DNA of 64,000 nt from Babylonia areolata (GCF_041734735.1 NC_134878.1:4083236-4147235), one strand, 5' to 3'; positions 50,091 through 61,618 are shown, numbered from the stretch's first letter. Notes: a model not told the origin generated them from the letters alone. Numbers and translations: made by a program.

Positions 50091-50491
50091 AATATTGAAT
50101 GCATTTGCAAGGGACGTTTAACAGTAGAGCACATTTTAATCCGCTGTTAAGTAATGAAACCTTTTTGCCTCCAGAAATTGTGGAACACGTGTTACCAGTT
50201 TCAAATGTTAACATTTTTTGGAAAAAGTTATATATTTCAAACTGTTCTTTATTAAAGTTAGCTAGCTATGTGTTAAATAGTCCAGTTGGTTGTTTATTGT
50301 AGGTCCCCACACGAACCTCTTTTCAAATAATAATCTGCAGAAGTAGTGCATACAATATTTGATTATTGATCTTTTTTTTGTTGTCCTAATCCCGCTTCCC
50401 CCGTCCCGCCTCTCACACACACCCTTCCAATATTATGTTTTGTTTTCTTTCTCCAATCACTGACACTCACCCTCTCCATTTTAGATTTTGT
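49566..50491. other. Intergenic, unplaced
   Basis: T-rich runs and a (TC)n microsatellite at 50058-50085. No coding seen. Confidence 0.4.
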
Positions 50492-50750
50492 ACTTTATCT
50501 TTTCCACATTCTGTTCTCTCTCTGTCTGTCTGTCTGTCTCTCTTCCTTTCTTAGTCCCCTCCTCCTTGCCCCCCCCATGCCCCCTCCCGCCCCTCCCCTC
50601 CACCTCAACCGCCCCCCTTTTCATTCGAATATACAGAAATGTCGATTTCTAATTAATAATAACAATTATCATTATGATAGAAATGATAATAATCCAAATG
50701 ATGATAATAATATCATTTATTTTCAGTCTAATATCATCATCTTAGATAAA

Positions 50751-50752
<2 letters not shown>
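50492..50752 (+). repeat. Dispersed repeat D2, second copy
   Basis: Same order as 8045: 'atcttttccacattctgttc', C-rich centre, aat/gat-rich end 'ttattttcagtctaatatca'. Confidence 0.7.
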
Positions 50753-50790
<38 letters not shown>

Positions 50791-50855
50791 GTATATACAG
50801 ATAGATATATAGATATAATTATGCCATATACACACACATATATATATATATATTT
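50752..50855. repeat. (TC)n-(TA)n compound microsatellite
   Basis: TC run then TA runs with GTATA breaks. Confidence 0.9.
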
Positions 50856-51810
50856 TTTTTTTCTTCAAAATACTAATGTTTGCCATGGTCTAACAAAATT
50901 TTGGTTACTTTGTTTATTGTGTATGGGTATTTAAAAAAAGAAAGAAAAAAGAGGTATCACAATTTATTGCAAACTGGTGGGCATTAATCAAAATGGTCTG
51001 ATGTCAAAACCTAACTCCCAAAATGTGGAAATTTTTAGAAGCCATAATGTGTGCATGTTTGTGTGAGGAAAAGTTTTTATTGAGCTACATATAGTTATGC
51101 TAAGCAATATGAGAATACTTTCAGTTCAGTTTTAATGATTATTCCCCCCCCACCCCCCTGCCCACTCCTCCTCCTTCCCACACCCCCTTCTGTTTTTTAG
51201 GTTTTACAGAAGAAAAGATATGGTGCCTAAATCTTCCCAGTGGAGGTAGGTTTGGCATGATCTTGACAGTTTTTAACTTGTTTTGAAAGTGTTTGAAAAA
51301 TATAACGTTATCTGTGATAGATATCATCCATCCATTATGCATTATCAGACTAAGGCATGGTGTTTTGAAAAGATATGCTGCTAAATATTCTGTTGATGCA
51401 AATAATGCTTTGTACATGGGATGTGATTACTGGGGACACATTTTCTCTTTTGAATGTTGTTATAATTATCATTGTAACACACTGATGGTCATTCTGTGCA
51501 CTGAACATTATTTGCCAGTTGTTTATTTGTCGAGGGACAATTGTCGTCAGAAATGAAGAATGTTTGATAATTTTTAAGGACATGATAATGCTGGCAAACT
51601 TGTTGCTTCAACCTGTGGAAAAACAGCTGAGAAATTGATGCATACACAAAATAAAATGCTTTGCTTATGTGTGTGCCTTTCTCTCTTTCTGTGTATATAT
51701 TCATATATATATGGTTTTTACAGAATGTTTGATGTTCTTTAGGGCATCATTTCTTCTATATAGTTATGTGAGTGTGTATGTGTGTGTGTGTGTTATGTGT
51801 GTATGAATAT
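50856..51810. other. Intergenic, unplaced
   Basis: AT-rich, one C-rich block at 51144-51190. No exon recognised. Confidence 0.4.
51650..51655 (+). terminator. Possible poly(A) signal, + strand
   Basis: AATAAA followed by a T/GT-rich stretch (51664-51700). It lies 12.9 kb downstream of the ROCO stop, so it could only serve as a very distal site. Weak. Confidence 0.15.
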
Positions 51811-52065
51811 TCTTCTTCTTCTTCTTCCGCGTTCGATGTTTTGGCTGCGTCAGACGGTCACCCCTGTCGCCACGACGTAACCCACGGTCTTCTCCAGGTC
51901 GTGGCGGTCTCCCCAAAGCTGCGCCTGTAGCTCTGTGCCCCCTGGCCAGGTTTGACGCCGTAGAGCTTCATGGGTTGGGCAGTGTTGGAGGATGTGTTCA
52001 GGGGTCTGGGGTCCAGTGCCACACGGACACTCATCAGTGTGGGCGATCTTTATACGATGCATTTA
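51811..52065 (-). mobile_element. LINE 3' end (CPCG...TPEHILQHCP tail)
   Basis: Minus strand encodes CPCGTGPQTPEHILQHCP and WPGGTELQAQLWG, DLEKTVGYVVATG with a stop, a C-terminal run I know from mollusc LINE ORFs downstream of the RT (zinc-knuckle-like CxCG...H..CP). Its 3' terminus reads CGAACGCGGAAGAAGAAG, nearly identical to the S1 SINE tail. Confidence 0.75.
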
Positions 52066-52091
52066 TTTTGTGTATGAATATAAATATGTTT

Positions 52092-52132
52092 ACACACACA
52101 CACACACACGTGCGTGTGTGTGTGTGTGTGTG
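52092..52132. repeat. (CA)n-(TG)n palindromic repeat
   Basis: (CA)n, CGTGCG, (TG)n: the arms are reverse complements, so each strand can fold into a ~17-bp stem. Confidence 0.93.
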
Positions 52133-52459
52133 TAATTTCCCACCTGTAAGGTGATAGAACACAAAATGTTACTCTGAATTGAAAGGGGAAAAGTTATTTT
52201 TGACATGTATAAGGGGTACACATCCTGTGAGACTATCTGCTGAAAAACCTGAAAAGTGGAAGTCCTCCATGTTGGCTCTGTCATCCCTGGATGTTCTGTG
52301 AGCTGTGATGTCATCTTCAGAAACTGGACTGGAATCTGAGTTTTCGTCTGCTTGTCAACTGAGCTCTGTTACCTCTGTTATCTGCTTTTTAATCTGCTGG
52401 TACTGTCTACCATTCTGAAGCTTTCAGTCGAACTTGTGCTGTTGTCAGTCCCCAGTGTT

Positions 52460-52665
52460 TGACGTTTGAAAGACGTTTGAAAACATGAGAATGCTGGCCA
52501 TTAAGAAGCGTGAGCGAAGGAAGCAGGGCTCAACTTCTGGAGATGTTTTCCTGTGCAACACCTGTGGGAAGTGCTGCGCATCCAGAATCGGCCTCTTCTC
52601 CCATATGAGGACACACACCGACAGATAAGCCTGCCTGCCTGCTCATCCGACGGGAGACTCCCTTA
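52460..52665 (+). mobile_element. LINE 3' end with C2H2 tail
   Basis: Encodes KKRERRKQGSTSGDVFLCNT then CGKCCASRIGLFSHMRTHTD and a stop; >95% like 29048-29290 on the other strand. Same LINE family. Confidence 0.85.
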
Positions 52666-53285
52666 CATTGTTTGACCTGGTCAAAGCAGAACTCATTCAG
52701 CTGGCCCGGCTTCCAGTTCCAGCTGCATCTTTGCAAGATCGAAAAGACATGAAAGCAATGGGGTCACCTTTCTGATTTCTCCAAATTCAGATGGTAATTG
52801 TTTTCATGGCTCAAGGGTGAATTGCGATCATTACTTTAAATTCAGCCTCATGTACGATTTGGTTAGAATTACTATGGTGAACATAGTATGTTGAACCTAA
52901 CAATGATAAAGGTGAAGCATGCAAGTGTGGCTGTTCAATGTGATCATGTGCGTTTATTGCAGTGAAGTCTGTTGTCAAATACTATTTTGTAAGAGGTGGC
53001 ACAAAGTGGCAGTCATTTCAGACACAGATAAGGTGCAAACAGCTGATGTCAGATTTGAGTTAAAAAGATGAATCCTTATACTAGGCCGGAAATGATTGTA
53101 TATGAGGAAGTGGATGCACAGGGGATGCTGTTTTGTCGTTGGATGCTGGATAGGTTCAGTATACAGTCTTTTTTCCATGTTTTTTTCTGGCTATGATGTG
53201 TTGCTTTTGGCATTGTCAGATTTTAAACTGTGAACGGTTTGAAATATGTTACTATATATTGTGTGAAGCATGTGGCTATCTCTGT
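52666..53285. other. Intergenic, unplaced
   Basis: No gene or family recognised. Confidence 0.4.
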
Positions 53286-53450
53286 GATAACATTGTCAGA
53301 TTATGTTTAAAAGAAAAAAAAAGAATCTGACAATAACATATTGTCAGATTATGTTTAAAAGAAAAAAAAAGATAACATATTGTCAGATTATATTTAAAAG
53401 AAAAAATAGATAACATATTGTCAGATTATGTTTAAAAGAAAAAAAAAAGT
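53286..53450. repeat. ~40-bp tandem repeat, 4 units
   Basis: 'cagattatgtttaaaagaaa' then an A run and 'gataacatattgt'. Confidence 0.93.
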
Positions 53451-54296
53451 ATTTTTTCACAGCGGAGCCCAACAGCTTTCCTGAATATATATCTATATAG
53501 ATAGATCAGACACATGCAGAGATTTTAATCAGTGAGTCATATGACTTGTGAGTATTCATCCCTTTTTACTGACTGACATGATTCATGTTCAGTTTATAAT
53601 ATTATCTGAAGCCAGATTTATTTTTCCTGAATGTTAGTTTTCATGGCCAGGGTTCTAGCATTTTGTCATGAGCTTTTGTGACCAGTAGATAAGGGGACTG
53701 TGTTATTCTCCCTGTTAAAGATACTAACCATGTCAAACTAGGCCGATTGGTTTGCTCTTGGCCTAATTTCATGGAAGACTCTGTACTAAGCCTCCTCTTC
53801 CAGGGTTTTGGTCTGTTCAGCCAATCCGCACAATTCCCTTGAGTGATGAAATACGGAATGGCTATTCCATGGACAGCATGTGAATAGTGAAGAACAATGG
53901 GTATCAATCCAAAATCACTTTACCTCACTCCCCTGGAAAGTAACTGGCCCATCACTAATGTGTATAAAACTGGTGAAAGTACTCAGGAGAGTTTTGGCGT
54001 GTACCTTTACCCCCTCTAACCCTACTGGCAGGAAAGTCAAAATGGGGACATGCCTAAAAATTCTACCCTAGGGCGTGTACAGGTACGTGTCCACTGCCAC
54101 CCCCAAGAGTGATTTTAGGAAGGACTATGATCACGTGATCAGTATCCTCTCCCCAGTTTTCATCAGTTTGACACTGTACAGTGTTTAAACCAAACTCATC
54201 AGTCACTTACAGTTTGCACATGTACACACACACGCACACACACACCCTTCACACGAATAAAAGAAATTGGAAGAAATGTAGTGGCATATTTTCAGG
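53451..54296. other. Intergenic between the two convergent genes
   Basis: 53725-53850 shares a ~35-bp phrase ('aactaggccgattggtttgc' 'tcttggcctaatttc') with 29775-29815, so part of an unnamed repeat. The rest is unplaced. Confidence 0.4.
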
Positions 54297-54302
54297 TTTA
54301 TT
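54297..54302 (-). terminator. Candidate poly(A) signal of PDE4
   Basis: The minus strand reads AATAAA here, followed within about 40-70 bases by a GU-rich run (minus copy of the CA repeat at 54221-54245). This would give a ~2.9 kb 3' UTR after the stop at 57237. The intervening 54303-57236 shows no repeat array and no host coding pattern, which fits UTR. Not proven. Confidence 0.3.
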
Positions 54303-57236
54303 AATTAATGTTAGAAAGTCTCTGGCAGACAGAAACAATGGGGCAGGAGGGTCACAGAGCGGTATCACATGAGATTTTGCAGTTGACTAGCCCTTGTTTG
54401 AGGCTGAGCAGCCTCCGTAGTGTGGTGGCATCCTGGACTTCACACACACACACAGTGCTACACAACCAGAACCAGATAAATTAGCTCTTGTTTCACATAA
54501 CAAATCCAACTGCTATACATGTAATTCAGTCTTCAAATGAAATGGACACCAAATGTGAAAAAGTCTTTTCGGATTAGTTTAAAAAAAAAACCAAACTGAT
54601 CTCGTAAAACACTCTGCACAAATAACTGGCACACAATGAAGAGTGCACACAAAAACATAAAATGAGATCACTAGAACCTCAACTGAGCACTCGGCTAAGG
54701 TATGAGGGGGAGAGTTGAGAAAAAGCACACACACAAATTGCTGTATCCCTTCAACAATTCTTTAGCTTTATGATTATTATTATTATTCCTCAAAGTACCC
54801 TTTGTGGAAAGCAACAGTTGTGGAGCTGGGATGCGGCCTCACACACTTCCAAGACATTGTAAGAATCTTTAAAACTTTTATTTTTCAAGAAAACATCAGT
54901 TTGAGGAACTTGTTGCCATGCGTCACAATTTCCACTCCCTCACCCTGAGATAGGCTGACTTTACAATTTCCTCACAAAAAAAACAAAACAAACCCACCCG
55001 GACAATGCAGAGTACTACTCACTGTAGCGGAAATGCAGACTCCCACAATTCCAAGACACTTTTAAGAATCTTTAACCTTTTGTTTCACAAGAAAATCTTT
55101 TTTTCCAAGGGGGGGGAAAAAAAAACCCAAAAAACAACAAAACAAAAAAAAACCGCCCCAACTTTTTATTTTCCTGAAATTTGAAAAAAATTCCCTGATA
55201 AAGAACACCTTTGCTGTGTACCATCCACATACCTCAAACCTCCCCTGTGGGTGTATTTTATAATATACTTGAAAAAAGTGAGAACTTCTAAAAAAAAAAA
55301 AAAAAAAAGTAACCCATCAGAAAACCACCAGCCAATGAAAATAAGAACTGTTTGCTATCAACCAATGAGAAAATAGTAGAGGCAGCCAATGAGAATGCAG
55401 CAAAGTCAGCCAATCACAGGGAGGAGGGAGAAATAGCAGCAAAAGATGAGACATGCAACAGTGCAAGTTCATCAGCAATGTGATGTCAAAAAGAAATTCA
55501 CAGCTGTGAGGACACTGTGTTGACTTTTCAGAAAAGTTTTTTTTTGTTGTCATATTTATTGTGGTTTAGGATGTTATGTTCTTGAGTGGGGTGGAAGGTA
55601 AACTCACCCACTTTTCCAGATTGAAATAGCAAATGAGAATGAATGTGCACTCTGGAACTGTTTGGTATCATGACAGATTGATGAGTATTGGTGGAAATAT
55701 GGCAGTGAATGGTGATAAGATTACTAAGAATGGAAAAAAAAGAAAGAAATGAAGAAGGAAATGTGATGAGTCAACATGAACATTATTAAAGTCTTTCGCC
55801 TTGAGGCAACAATAATTTACAGTTGACCTTCCACTGCGTGCATGTGCAGCTTGTAAACACACAGGCCCTAAAACATTATGCACTCATTCACAACACTTAA
55901 CCCAAAAAAATGCAATTTGTAAAATGTACTTAATTTTATCCACACAAATAATTTCAACAGGGGAGATGTAAAACTGATATGCCATGATATTTAGTGCAAA
56001 AATGATCATGATTAATGATAGTAAAATACAGGAGGATCCTGTTTCCACCCGCTATTTGAAACAGGATTTTAAGGGGTTGATAAAAACCAAAGTATCACAG
56101 CTGAACAAATGACAACTGACGCAAAGGCCAGTCCCTCATGTTAATTTCCTTTCCAAACAAAAAGCTGAATGATTAGTTAGCAAAAGTAGTAAACAGCATG
56201 CGTGGCCTGCATGTCTACACTAAACGTAAATCTGGATTCCTCAACGTCACCACCATCAAACCACCGCACAGAGTAGGATCAACAAACCATGTCCAAGTTC
56301 TTTCATGAAACTGTAAGCAAGTAACTGTGAGCAGTCCTCACAACAGCGAACGATGATGGATGTTAAGAGAAATCTGAAGATTGTCACTTGGTATGGAATC
56401 TCTAGATTGTCAGACTCTACCACACTGCAAAATGCTCAGCCATCTGTCAGTCATGACTTCTGCTCATTGCGTAAATGTTTAAAACCAAAAAAAAAAAAAA
56501 AAAAACCAATCGGCACAAATCCACGGCAATACTGGGGAAAAGGACTTGTGCTGCAAAGTGCAATGTTTCAGTTTTGTCACACATCATGTGGAACGACATC
56601 AGATCCATGATCACTCGGGGAACAGGGGGGGAAAGAAATCCAAACGCTGGACTATGACAACAGTCAGCAGAAGTCTTGGTTGCCAGGTAAGTGTGGAGAT
56701 TTGGAGAGTGAGAGAGGAGCTGGGTTGGAGTTTTTGTAGTTTTATTTTTCGTTGAGCGCAGCACGTACTATCACATCTTCCCTGAGAAGAATAACTAGTG
56801 CAAGAGACTACAGGATGTTCATCTGGTGGCAGTTTTGTTCAGGCCTGATACCCTGCCGACCAGGCTGTGTGTATGGCAAACAGGAGTGGCACCACAGTGT
56901 TCAGACTGCAAGCGGGGGCAGCGGTGTTGGTGGCGGCCATGTTGTTGCACGCTGTGCCGCCAGGCTGTGGAAAGCAAGAGTCCTTCCAGTTCATGACCCC
57001 AAATCCGCCCGCCTGACCTGGCGCTGTGGCAACAGGAGGGTGTGCAACACGGGAGGACTTTGCTGGTGTGGTGCATGGTGACTGGACTTGTCGTTGCGGT
57101 GCACACGCACCCTTCCGCCCGCCCTTTCTGCTGCTGCACTCTTTCTGGAGAAGCTACGCTTCTTACACACGCGTTCATCCACCAATCACAGACGTGGGAG
57201 GGTTAAGGGGTGGGGGTGGGGGGTGTCTGTCCAGTC
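54303..57236 (-). other. Probable PDE4 3' UTR, no coding seen
   Basis: About 2.9 kb of AT-rich sequence with several homopolymer A/T runs (for example 55282-55308 and 56486-56505) and no recognisable exon on either strand. A block near 55313-55413 repeats the theme 'agccaatgag' three or four times (CCAAT-type boxes). Assignment as UTR rests only on position downstream of the PDE4 stop. Confidence 0.4.
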
Positions 57237-57590
57237 TCATTTCTTTCCTGCCGGGTGCTCTTTGCTGGTGACTTTGGGGGACGCTGTGGAACTGCTTGCT
57301 GTGCTGGGGGGCTGGGAGTGGGGGGTGGACTGTTCGCTGCCCCCCTCCCCCTCGTCCTCCTCCTCAATGTCAAACTGGAAGCGGGAGGTGGGGGGGGCGT
57401 TCTCCTCGGAGGAGTCCTCCTCCCCGGGAGGGTTTTTGGAGCAGAAGGAGGAGGAGGGGGAGATGGGGATCATGGAGTTGAACCAGTCCCGGTTGTCTTC
57501 CAACGTGTCCAGGATCTCTGCAGCATCAGGGTAGACCAGGTCAGCCCAGGTCTCCCACAGGGGATGCACAATGTAGTCGATGAAGCCAAC
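57237..57590 (-). CDS. PDE4: PDE4 last exon: catalytic end and acidic C-terminus
   Basis: One hundred and seventeen codons and a stop. [18 protein letters not shown] and [20 protein letters not shown] end the catalytic domain. The remainder is Ser/Glu-rich with [15 protein letters not shown] and a Lys-rich end (EHPAGKK). The FQF motif plus an upstream Ser-Pro is the ERK docking and target arrangement known from mammalian long PDE4 isoforms. The tail is longer in Ser/Thr/Pro than mammalian tails. Confidence 0.95.
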   Translation of the reverse strand, partial: VGFIDYIVHPLWETWADLVYPDAAEILDTLEDNRDWFNSMIPISPSSSFCSKNPPGEEDSSEENAPPTSRFQFDIEEEDEGEGGSEQSTPHSQPPSTASSSTASPKVTSKEHPAGKK

Positions 57591-59935
57591 CTGACACACA
57601 AAGCAACATCTCATTTACAGCAGTTTGCTAACAGTGCAGGAAAAAAACCAACAAGAAAACAAAAATCAACCAAACTTTATTAGAGTTGCTGAGGTTTTAA
57701 CATTAAAAACTTTCTTGGTTGCAATACTTAAACCCCCACTCCCATAAAAAATTTTTTACTTTTTTTTTTCCAGCACCAAGCCCTAAAAGTATGAAAAGGG
57801 ATAGTGGTTAAGGCTCTTGTTGAAAGTTTCTGATCATTATTCAAATTCACTTGAACCAGATCGATTTGTGATCATTATCCAAATTCACTTGAACCAGACT
57901 GATAAGCTGGAAATGGAAATCTTGACTGGATAAACAAATCCAAATCCAAACAAGTGGACGACCCAAAGGCAGACAAAACCCAGCTACACACCTGTGACTT
58001 TTCCACGGTGGCGGTGTGGCGGTCACACATGGGTGAGATGTCCATACCCTGCTGACGTTCCTTGTCACCCTGACGGAAGAACTCTTCCATGACGCGGTCC
58101 ACCCACTTCCGGTACACGTCCAAAGGCTTTGTGGGATTGCTCAGATCCGAACAGTGAACCATGTTCTGTAGGACCTGCAAAAACCACCAGAAACGTTTTT
58201 GTCAGTTGGGTCTTTGCTGTTACAAATGTTATGTTTTGGGTCGTATTGCAAAGTTTTTAAGGGCTTTTAAAAATGTTACAGCAGGTTTCTCTGTGTGAAA
58301 TTCAAGCTGCTCTCAACAAGAGGAGCACACTGTCTCAGTACATATCCTTACATTTTTCTTCAATCAGCAGATGTATTTATCTCACTGTAAAAGAGGATTT
58401 TTCAGCACAGCCATTTTTTGTTTTGTTTTTGTGCTGTGGGTTCTTTGCACCAAGTGCATGCTGCATGTGCCGTGCTCCATCACAAAGACCTCAAGACGCA
58501 CAGCAAAGCCATGATCTTTACAGACATACCCTTCCAAATCAACTGCTGCTGTAATACACTGCAACTGTATAATGTGTTAATGCTATATTTCTTCTACTGT
58601 GTTTATGTATGAACTGTTCAAAATTCTGGTAATGAAGATGGTGATGTTTCTTGCTTGAGAAATATAACTTTCAATGCAAAGGACAAAAAAAGAAAAAAAA
58701 AGAAAAAAGAAAAGCCATGACCAAACCCAGACAGGGCCTCACCTGGATGCGCTCTGTATAGTTGTCCAGCAGCAGGACCCCCGACCCGGCCACCTTCTTG
58801 GTCTCCACCATGGTCTTGAGGTCGGCCAGCAGACTCATGTGCTTGGACATGTCTGTGGCCAGCACCATGTCGATGACCATCTTGCGCAGCGACTGCCGCT
58901 GCTTCTTGGTCAGGTTGACGAAGATGTCGCAGTTCTCCTCCTGCAGCAGCTTGAAGGCCACCGCCAGGTGGTGGTTCTCCAGAACACTCTCATCGTTGTA
59001 CATCAGCGCCAGCTCTGAACCTGCAGCAACCACACACACACACACTGGGTCAGCTTCTGGTGTTTTTTAAGGTGTCGAGGATGGAGACATGCATGCATAA
59101 AGATACGTAATGCACAAACACAGGGACTGATTGAAGGCTGGTAAAATCTGAGTATATTTGAAGCAACACACATTTTGTGGACTTAATTTAGCAAGGTGTT
59201 ATATAAAAAAAAAAAAAAAGAAAAAAAAAAGGTGAGTATGTGTGGGGGGAAGACGAAGAATGTAACGCACAACAAAGACGAACCACCTACAACTTTGAGT
59301 AGCAAAAATAAATCTAAGTTACTAAAACCAAAACTCAAGTGACTGCAATTTGTACGGTTTACAGCACTGTACACTGTACCACAAGCATCAGATACAAGTT
59401 CAGCAACAAAGCAAAAAGTATTCTGTTTATTATGGGGTAGAAAAAAGTCTTCCCCTCCAAAAAAAAAAAAAAGATGTTTAAGAAGTGTTTGATCTGGAGA
59501 ATGTGTGTGGTGGGGGTAGGGGGAGTGGGGCAGGCAGGGGTACAGAGCTGGCTATGCAGATTACATGCTTTCATTTACTCTTTCCATACGAACGGCGAAA
59601 GAGACGACGTTAACAGCGTTTCACCCCAATTACATCATCAAAATATTGCAAGCGGAAGGCTCTTATACTGAAGTGGTGAATGTTGACAAAGAATACTACT
59701 ATTCTGATGACGGAAGCTAAAGGTTGGGTCATTCAGACACCCACTGGACATCCGAGGGGTCTGTGTAGAGGAGAAGAGAGGACTGGCCGTACTGAGTGAG
59801 TTAAAACCAAACGCCCATCCACAGCCTGTACTCACTGGTATTGATGAGGTACTGGTTGGTGAGACCTGGGTGATCCACATCGTGAATGGCACAGGCAAAG
59901 ATGGCCGCCAGTGTTTCCAGACTGGTGAACACATT
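57237..59935 (-). CDS. PDE4: PDE4-type cAMP-specific 3',5'-cyclic phosphodiesterase, 5'-partial, 4 exons
   Basis: Minus-strand exons 59836-59935, 58743-59020, 57992-58174 and 57237-57590 join in phase to about 304 residues of the class I PDE catalytic domain and C-terminus. AIHDVDHPG holds the metal-binding His-Asp pair, [12 protein letters not shown] the second metal-binding Asp, and [17 protein letters not shown] the purine-pocket Gln and clamp Phe. The acidic tail has SMIPISPS and [12 protein letters not shown], matching the ERK-site serine and FQF docking motif known in PDE4. The enzyme hydrolyses cAMP to 5'-AMP. The UCR modules and first catalytic exons lie beyond 64000. The close match to PDE4 (dunce) rather than PDE7 or PDE8 is clear from the tail. 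Confidence 0.96.
57829..57900. repeat. 36-bp tandem duplication in PDE4 intron
   Basis: 'gatcattattcaaattcact' 'tgaaccagat' repeated once with one base changed. Confidence 0.9.
57992..58174 (-). CDS. PDE4: PDE4 exon: second metal Asp and Q-switch helix
   Basis: Sixty-one codons, phase 0 both ends. [18 protein letters not shown] carries the metal-ligand Asp, followed by [18 protein letters not shown] and [14 protein letters not shown]. The exon's last codon is the invariant glutamine that contacts the cAMP adenine, so the Q pocket is split across this splice junction. Confidence 0.97.
58268..58480 (-). mobile_element. S2b SINE fragment in PDE4 intron
   Basis: 'caggtttctctgtgtgaaat' 'tcaagctgctctcaacaaga' ... 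'caccaagtgcatgctgcatg'. Diverged and partly deleted. Confidence 0.6.
58743..59020 (-). CDS. PDE4: PDE4 exon: central catalytic helices
   Basis: Two bases complete a Ser codon and 92 codons follow. [20 protein letters not shown] and [20 protein letters not shown], then [12 protein letters not shown] and [21 protein letters not shown], are near-identical to vertebrate PDE4. Phase 0 at the donor. A (CA)n run abuts the acceptor in the intron. Confidence 0.97.
59021..59835 (-). other. PDE4 intron between the metal-site and central exons
   Basis: Short (CA)n at 59033-59045, A-rich runs (59203-59231, 59459-59473) and unplaced DNA. No extra exon needed because the phase matches. Confidence 0.6.
59836..59935 (-). 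CDS. PDE4: PDE4 exon: HDVDHPG metal site
   Basis: Thirty-three codons plus one base: [24 protein letters not shown] then LTNQYLINT. This is the signature HDxDHxGxxN block whose His and Asp residues coordinate the Zn/Mg pair. Acceptor (minus) gttacag and donor gtgagt are canonical. The preceding exon should encode the HNxxHAxDV block, which is not found in the remaining 4 kb of window. Confidence 0.96.
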
Positions 59936-60005
59936 CTGTAACACAGTGGAGGTACGACACGGTTAACAAACCATCATACACAAAGTTACTGACGTAAGGC
60001 AGACA

Positions 60006-60095
60006 GGGTTGATGATGATGATGATGGTGTTGATATGGATACCTATACTGCGCCTGTCTTCAGTCAGAGACCAAACTGTAAGTGCTTCACTGTAG
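60006..60095 (-). repeat. LINE/SINE 3'-tail remnant, reverse
   Basis: gat-rich run, then 'gatatggatacctatactgc' 'gcctgtcttcagtcagagac' 'caaactgtaagtgcttcac', the reverse of the 3325 module. Confidence 0.65.
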
Positions 60096-60940
60096 GGGAC
60101 CATCTATTTTTTGGCCTTGGCACTGGGAGCAATTTTTCTCTGGGTTAAAACAGAAAAACTCACAGGTGGTTCCAGCTGCTTTCAGGCAAGTCTGTTTAAA
60201 AAAAAAAAAAAAAAAAAAAAAAGCCATGGCGGTATGGGGACAACCTTAACTCTTCATCAGAACGAAGCGCAATCTCTGGCTGATTATATTGCTTAAAAAG
60301 AAAAAAAAGCAAACACTGGGAATAGGCTGAGGGCGGTAGTTTATCTTTCTGCTGCTGTGCACTCACTGAAAAAACACCGTGCACCACCGTATCTTTCTGC
60401 TGCTGTTGCGGGAATCTTGACATTCCTTTTTGCCAGAGTTAACGCCCCCTTCATCAACACCTACCAATCGACAGCCGTGTTACAGCCACCATGTGGAATG
60501 TGTTGTGTATACACACGGCAGCAGCCAGATGGGCCCTGTTCACCTCCCCGCCCTTGTCTGCCTTTTTTCCCCAGTCACCTCAACTGGGGGTCAGGGGGTG
60601 GAAGGAGGAGGAGAGGCATTCACCTCCAACCCCTCTATTTTAATACTGTAACGCATTCCCCAAATTATCGCTCCACTGACGTGATTCTGCACACATCAAC
60701 TGCAACGATTGGAAGGCGGTGGGGAGGAGGGGGCGCTAGGAGAGGGGGGGAATGGATGAAGAAGAAGAAGAAGAAAAAAAAAAAGGCATCAGGACGAAGG
60801 ACATCTGGCGCTCATGTGGGAGAGCCACGGTTCACCAGCTGTGACTGACAAGCTGTCATGGCATGGGTATCGTCTCTCCCTAATTTGCGTAATTCGTTTG
60901 AAATGGAGGACGTACTTCGAGATAACGCCCACAAACACCA
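60096..60940 (-). other. PDE4 5' intron, part
   Basis: A-rich stretch 60196-60220 and a short duplicated phrase 'gtatctttctgctgctg' (60335 and 60388). No exon recognised on either strand. Confidence 0.5.
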
Positions 60941-60942
60941 AT

Positions 60943-60944
60943 GC

Positions 60945-60975
<31 letters not shown>

Positions 60976-60977
60976 CG
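60943..60977. repeat. (GT)n-(GC)n run, Z-DNA-prone
   Basis: Alternating purine-pyrimidine, about 35 bp, ending gcgcgcgcg. Confidence 0.9.
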
Positions 60978-61255
60978 GGGTGTGTGTTCTCGACCGTATG
61001 TGTGTTATAATCAGTATTTTTTAAAATGGTTCTTTTCTCATTCAAAACCATCTACCTGTAAAGTGTTCGTGTTTGTCCGTCTTGTGGTCTAACCCATCTT
61101 TCTCTCTCTCCACGTATTATATCATCACTGCTGCACCATCCCCTCTTCCTCCTCCCCGAATAAACATGAATTTCAGTTATTACTATTATTATTGTTAATA
61201 AGATCCGTTAGACTGATAATGATACAACCCACCCCATACACGACCACACACACGC

Positions 61256-61263
61256 TGACGTCA
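61256..61263. promoter_or_regulatory. CRE palindrome TGACGTCA
   Basis: Exact 8-bp cAMP-response-element palindrome inside the long PDE4 intron. Confidence 0.5.
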
Positions 61264-61610
61264 TCGGCAACGAGAAAACAAGTGAGAGTGTCTGTTGAAT
61301 CTACAGACCTCTTCCTGCCGAGATAAGCGAGCACCCCCCACCCCCTCCCCCCAAAAAAATCAGCCGATTCGACTTCCACCATAACGCACAGATACCGCCT
61401 TCCACTTTTTCATGGGTGTCGGTTCCTAAGTCCTTCCCCCCCCCCCCCCGTTCTCCCCATACACACACACACACTATCACCACCACCATCCATGTTTCCC
61501 CCAATCCCAGCAGTGTTTCTCTCCCCCCCCAACTCCTTTCGGCGCCCCCTCTTACCATGCCGTTCCCGTCTGCCGGCACCACGCACTCACATCGTGTTCA
61601 CGGTCACGGG

Positions 61611-61618
61611 TTACGTCA
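61611..61618. promoter_or_regulatory. CRE variant TTACGTCA
   Basis: Seven of eight bases match the CRE palindrome. Confidence 0.35.

Noticed and set aside
58674-59070. Plus-strand frames opposite the PDE4 central exon
   Set aside because: Antisense shadows of a conserved catalytic exon.
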